From an uncultured Muribaculaceae bacterium (GTDB taxonomy: Bacteria > Bacteroidota > Bacteroidia > Bacteroidales > Muribaculaceae), in the NCBI GenBank assembly GCA_910578385.1, contig CAJTQV010000008.1, positions 1 to 64,000 on the forward strand: a DNA stretch of 64,000 nucleotides, in the 5' to 3' direction. A program made the position numbers and the translations under genes. Each line of letters begins with the position of its first letter. The first letter of the stretch is position 1. The notes under the pieces are model-generated. The model saw only the letters and a program-made list of their open reading frames with translations, did no database searches and was not told the origin of the DNA. This document shows positions 60,910-64,000 of the stretch, in pieces.

Positions 60910-61470
60910 ATGACAGAATTCGATACGGAGCAAGACTCCGGAGTAACATATCTCACACGCGAGGTCGCGGCAGCGGACTACATTGTCCGCTACCGCGACC
61001 CCGTCCGTTTTTTGGAATGCTGCAAGGTTTGCCCGTCGTTCGGGCGCACCTACAAATGTCCTCCAATCACCGGTGAACGGAACATAGATTTCTCCCCCTT
61101 CACGACGGCCCGTATCATCGTCGCCAAGATTCCAATTCCCCCCCGCACCCCGGTGTCGGAGGCATCCTCAATACTCAACCCGATACGGCTGAAGCTTGAA
61201 AAGAATCTGCTCGACATGGAACGCCAGACCGCCGGCAGCCGCGCATTCTGCTGTACGGCCACCGACGGTTGTGACTTCTGCTCTGGAACGGCTTGCGCCC
61301 GGCTCTCCGAAGAACCATGCCGTCACCCCGAACTCGTCCGCCCCTCGCTCGAAGCATACGGTTTTGACCTCTCCGCCACCCTCTCCGACCTCTTCTGTCT
61401 TGAAATGCTGTGGGGCAAAGATGGTTACCTACCCTCCTACCTTGTACTAATAGGGGCAGTCTTCCAATAA
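60910..61470 (+). CDS. DUF2284 family cysteine-rich protein
   Basis: 186 aa. Cys clusters: 'CCKVCPSFGRTYKCPP' (about 36-52), 'FCCTATDGCDFCSGTACARLSEEPCRHP' (about 115-143), and a late 'LFCLEMLWGK'. The spacing suggests one or two Fe-S or zinc sites, as in the DUF2284 'predicted metal-binding' family. Function unknown. It follows aquaporin by 34 bases and converges on the AI-2E gene 13 bases away. Confidence 0.82.
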   Translation: MTEFDTEQDSGVTYLTREVAAADYIVRYRDPVRFLECCKVCPSFGRTYKCPPITGERNIDFSPFTTARIIVAKIPIPPRTPVSEASSILNPIRLKLEKNLLDMERQTAGSRAFCCTATDGCDFCSGTACARLSEEPCRHPELVRPSLEAYGFDLSATLSDLFCLEMLWGKDGYLPSYLVLIGAVFQ

Positions 61471-61483
61471 AATTTTAAGATTC

Positions 61484-62590
61484 TTAATCAGCAGGAGAGT
61501 CAGGTTCCTGATTCCCTTTCTTGCCGTCTGGTTCGGAGATGTAACGTTCGTAGTAGGTCATGATGAGGGCGGTGACGGGCAGGGCTATTATCATGCCGAT
61601 TATCCCTAACAGGCTGCCCCAGACCGAAAGCGACAACAGTATTATCGCCGGATTAAGACCCATCTCGCGCCCCATCACATGGGGCGTGATTATGTAGTCG
61701 CATATGCACTGGCTCACCACGTAGACAAGCCCGCATTTGCCTAACAGCGGCAGAAACTCAGCTTCTCCGCCAAGAGAATAGATGAAGCAGATGATTGCCA
61801 CCGGTATAAGCGTGACGTACTGGAAATAGGGAATCATGTAGAGCAGACCGACCAGCAGACCCATCGGTATCGCCAGCGGCATACCGACAATCCAGAACCC
61901 GAGGCAATAGAGCACCATGGCGCACAGCGCGACAAGTCCCTGCCCCCGGAAGTAATGGTTGAGACTGTTCTTGACGTCATTGACCACAGCGAGTCCGCGG
62001 GCACGGTACTTGCGGGGGAATATCATCTTGAACCCGCGCACTATCTGCGGGTAATCTATCAGAATGAAGAGTATATAGATAAGGGTCAGCATCCATCCGA
62101 GGGTACCGACAATCACGTCGAGCGACTCCTCCAGCAGGGACGTACCCTTTGACAGAAGCTGGTCTATGTGCATGTTGTCGAGCGTGGCGCGAATCTTACG
62201 GGGACTCGCGTAACGCTCGACAAATTCTATGATTTTATTGCAGTAATCAGGTACAGGCTGCTTGCCGTCAGAGACATTCTTGATTATCTCACCGAGCATG
62301 TCAACCTCTTTTATAACCGAGGGGAGGAACAGATATATCATCAGACCGACCAGGGCGAGACATTCCACCACAGTCAGAATCGAGGCAATCGTCCTCCCCT
62401 TGGTGTGTGTGATCCGGCGGTTGAAGCCTACCACCGGTTGCAGAAGGTACGCAATGAAACAGGCCACAAAGAATGGCAGCAACACATCGCTCAGATAGCG
62501 TATCAGCCATATGAGCGCGGCAGTTATGCCCAACCCGATAATCAGGCGCATTATGCGGTCTATGTTCCAATATGTGCGTCCGGCTGCCAT
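61484..62590 (-). CDS. AI-2E family transporter (UPF0118/PerM-like), copy 2
   Basis: 368 aa. Same plan and C-terminal signature as the copy at 10.4-11.5 kb: 'MGLNPAIILLSLSVWGSLLG' and 'GMIIALPVTALIMTYY'. About 7-8 membrane helices with a soluble loop near 90-150. The N terminus (MAAGRTYWNIDRIMRLIIG) differs from copy 1. Last gene of a three-gene minus operon; only 3 bases from the preceding gene. Confidence 0.9.
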   Translation of the reverse strand: MAAGRTYWNIDRIMRLIIGLGITAALIWLIRYLSDVLLPFFVACFIAYLLQPVVGFNRRITHTKGRTIASILTVVECLALVGLMIYLFLPSVIKEVDMLGEIIKNVSDGKQPVPDYCNKIIEFVERYASPRKIRATLDNMHIDQLLSKGTSLLEESLDVIVGTLGWMLTLIYILFILIDYPQIVRGFKMIFPRKYRARGLAVVNDVKNSLNHYFRGQGLVALCAMVLYCLGFWIVGMPLAIPMGLLVGLLYMIPYFQYVTLIPVAIICFIYSLGGEAEFLPLLGKCGLVYVVSQCICDYIITPHVMGREMGLNPAIILLSLSVWGSLLGIIGMIIALPVTALIMTYYERYISEPDGKKGNQEPDSPAD

Positions 62591-62593
62591 GGT

Positions 62594-62857
62594 CTACTTG
62601 TCTTGAGCGGTCTTGTCTTGAACCGATTTCTCATGATACTGATGCGACTTGACAAGCAGGTAGCATCCCGACAACATTGCGGCACAACCGGTTATCCATA
62701 TGCCGTCTATGCCGACAAGCAGACCGATTATGAAGGCTATGATGCCGATCACATTGAATGTCCAGCCGCTCTTGCTGAGAAAAATGGCGTTGGCGGCCAA
62801 CGCCTCCGAGACCGTCTGCTGTTCAGCAGACGGCTGCGTGTTTTGTGTATTTTCCAT
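62594..62857 (-). CDS. Small two-helix membrane protein, unknown function
   Basis: 87 aa. A Gln/Thr-rich polar start, a helix pair (about 33-50 and 53-69: 'FNVIGIIAFIIGLLVGIDGI', 'ITGCAAMLSGCYLLV') and a short charged tail. No motif that I recognise. It is coupled to both neighbours (17 bases after the AEC gene, 3 bases before the AI-2E gene), so it may be a helper subunit of one of these transporters. Confidence 0.78.
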   Translation of the reverse strand: MENTQNTQPSAEQQTVSEALAANAIFLSKSGWTFNVIGIIAFIIGLLVGIDGIWITGCAAMLSGCYLLVKSHQYHEKSVQDKTAQDK

Positions 62858-62874
62858 AACGATGAGTATTTTGC

Positions 62875-63858
62875 TTATGCGGCGAGGTGGAACCAGTTGA
62901 TGCAGAGGTCGGTCAACCAGAGCCAGAGCGGGCAGAAGCCCATGAAGAGAATGGTCGAGAGAGCCAGTGAGGAGGTACCCGTAGCCACATAGCAGTTGTA
63001 ACGGCTCGCGATGATAATACCTGAAAAGGCCGGAGGAAGTGCGGCGCAGACCACAAGCATCTTGAGATTAACAGGCTCCATCTTGAAGATGATACCCACA
63101 ATCAGGATTGCAAGCGGCATGACAATCAGCTTGAGAAATGCTCCCATCACAGCCTGACCGTTAATCTTGATTTTTACCGACGACAGTGTGATACCTGCCG
63201 CGAATACAGCCACCGAAGCATTGGCACCCTTGATCAAATCGAAAGATGGGTCAAGATATTCCGGCCATTTCAGTCCGCAGAGCACGAGCACGACAGCAAG
63301 AATCGGTGCCCATGCCACCGGCTCCTTGATTGCGTTGAGCACCGGCATCCATGGATTCGGCTTCTTACCGCCGTTTTCCGCGGCTGTCTGATCGGCGTTT
63401 CCGGCATTGAGCAACGCCAGACCGATAGGAATACCGATGGCGTTGACCTCGATGGCTACAATAGCGATGACAAGACCTACCGAGGCAGAATCGCCGAAGA
63501 TTGGCTGAAGCACCGCGAAACCGAGGAAGCCTATTGTCGGAGAACCTGAAATCAATGCCGAGATTGCTGATTCAGCCATGGTGTCCTTGTACATGTACCG
63601 GAACACGAAATAGACCAGAAAGAAACATGCAATCAGCACCACAAACGAGATCAGGGTGAGTTTCAGGTCGATACTCAGCATCTCACGGTTAGCCTTCACA
63701 ATCGAGATGAACAGTGCGGCCGGAAGTGCGTAATTCAGCACCACCTTGTTGAGCACCCGCGCGTCGGCTCCGGAGAAGGCTCCGGTCTTTCCCGAGAAAT
63801 ATCCCAGCAGCATGACTGTCAGAATCGGGACAATGGCGTAAAGGATAATATGTTCCAT
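62875..63858 (-). CDS. AEC family transporter (auxin efflux carrier-type permease)
   Basis: 327 aa with about 10 membrane helices in a 5+5 arrangement split by a polar loop (about 155-175, ENGGKKPNPW). 'ALISGSPTIGFLGFAVLQPIFGD' is in the first half; the second half has 'AALPPAFSGIIIASRYNC'. AEC proteins move small organic acids or malate-like compounds across the inner membrane. Substrate unknown. First gene of the operon with the small membrane protein and the AI-2E protein; a REP doublet lies 21 bases upstream of its start. Confidence 0.9.
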   Translation of the reverse strand: MEHIILYAIVPILTVMLLGYFSGKTGAFSGADARVLNKVVLNYALPAALFISIVKANREMLSIDLKLTLISFVVLIACFFLVYFVFRYMYKDTMAESAISALISGSPTIGFLGFAVLQPIFGDSASVGLVIAIVAIEVNAIGIPIGLALLNAGNADQTAAENGGKKPNPWMPVLNAIKEPVAWAPILAVVLVLCGLKWPEYLDPSFDLIKGANASVAVFAAGITLSSVKIKINGQAVMGAFLKLIVMPLAILIVGIIFKMEPVNLKMLVVCAALPPAFSGIIIASRYNCYVATGTSSLALSTILFMGFCPLWLWLTDLCINWFHLAA

Positions 63859-63879
63859 AATATCTTATTTAGTGGAATT

Positions 63880-63952
63880 GTAGGGACGCACGGCCCGTGC
63901 GTCCGCCGTAAACGTAATCACGGTACCGGACGCACGGGCCGTGCGTCCCTAC
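63880..63952. repeat. REPIN: inverted pair of REP sequences
   Basis: Two 26-bp arms, 63880-63905 and 63927-63952, are perfect reverse complements with a 21-bp spacer. Each arm begins at its outer end with GTAG (CTAC on the right) and then carries an imperfect hairpin, GGACGCACGG, one centre base, CCGTGCGTCC. A GTAG tetranucleotide followed by a stem is the mark of REP elements moved by RAYT (TnpA-REP) transposases. No RAYT gene is in the window. Confidence 0.72.
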
Positions 63953-63954
63953 GG

Positions 63955-64000
63955 TCAGACTTTGATTTCCTGGAGCGGGGTCGGGTTCAGATAACCTATA
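63955..64000 (-). CDS. C-terminal end of a gene that leaves the window (partial)
   Basis: On the minus strand an open frame enters from the right edge and ends at TGA 63957-63955. The last residues read IGYLNPTPLQEIKV, a normal-looking protein end. It is too short to assign. The stop is 3 bases from the REP doublet, a typical REPIN location. Confidence 0.4.
   Translation of the reverse strand, partial: IGYLNPTPLQEIKV

Overview
The window is about 64 kb of bacterial chromosome that reads as Bacteroidota, order Bacteroidales, most like a gut Muribaculaceae (Duncaniella/Muribaculum type). This assignment is inference. The supports are Bacteroidota-type promoters (TAnnTTTG -7 boxes with a -33 box), a UpxY antiterminator heading a capsule/EPS operon, Bacteroidales-specific families (DUF6452, DUF6048), many short lipoproteins with ...SC lipoboxes, and secreted enzymes ending in an 'NLQG...G-Y/F-I' tail. 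No CRISPR array, rRNA gene or insertion sequence was seen.

Layout. 1-434: a repeat-rich non-coding strip beside tRNA-Lys, possibly the edge of an integrated element. 0.65-14.6 kb: housekeeping and envelope genes (a polyprenol-type glycosyltransferase, DUF6452/DUF6048 pair, secreted M6 protease, choloylglycine-hydrolase-like enzyme, lipoproteins, rsmI, dacB, an AI-2E/UPF0118 plus CPA2 antiporter pair). 14.7-23.4 kb: a seven-gene export unit (membrane-fusion protein, ABC ATPase, two MacB/FtsX-type permeases, TolC-type outer-membrane protein) followed by its likely regulators, an NtrC-type sigma-54 activator and a HEVNN-type histidine kinase. 23.4-28.0 kb: a PhoR/PhoB-like two-component pair facing a PiT phosphate transporter with a PhoU-like tail; 11-bp-spaced repeats lie between them. 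28.2-30.4 kb: a secreted multi-domain GH13 alpha-amylase.

30.5-55.2 kb is the most unusual part: a 24-gene, minus-strand surface-polysaccharide operon. In transcription order it holds upxY, export lipoprotein (Wza), Wzc-type chain-length kinase, WzxC-type flippase, DegT aminotransferase, ATP-grasp, DegT-like protein, GNAT, class-C serine hydrolase, Wzy-like polymerase, GT56 (WecF-like) transferase, NeuD/PglD-type acyltransferase, acyl carrier protein, two SDRs, ANL adenylating enzyme, second carrier protein, ketoacyl synthase III, second ATP-grasp, polysaccharide deacetylase, initiating sugar transferase, MBL hydrolase, DegT aminotransferase and a membrane-bound nucleotide-sugar 4,6-dehydratase. 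Most genes overlap or are a few bases apart. The embedded ACP/KAS III/ANL/SDR set suggests that a short, probably 3-hydroxy, acyl group is built on a carrier protein and put on an amino sugar of the polymer.

55.4-64 kb: tRNA-Ser, a lipoprotein, a polyprenyl diphosphate synthase with a TatD nuclease, a second CPA2 antiporter with a USP-like tail, aquaporin Z, a DUF2284 protein, a second AI-2E protein in an operon with an AEC permease, and at the right edge a REP doublet (REPIN) next to the C-terminal codons of a gene that leaves the window.
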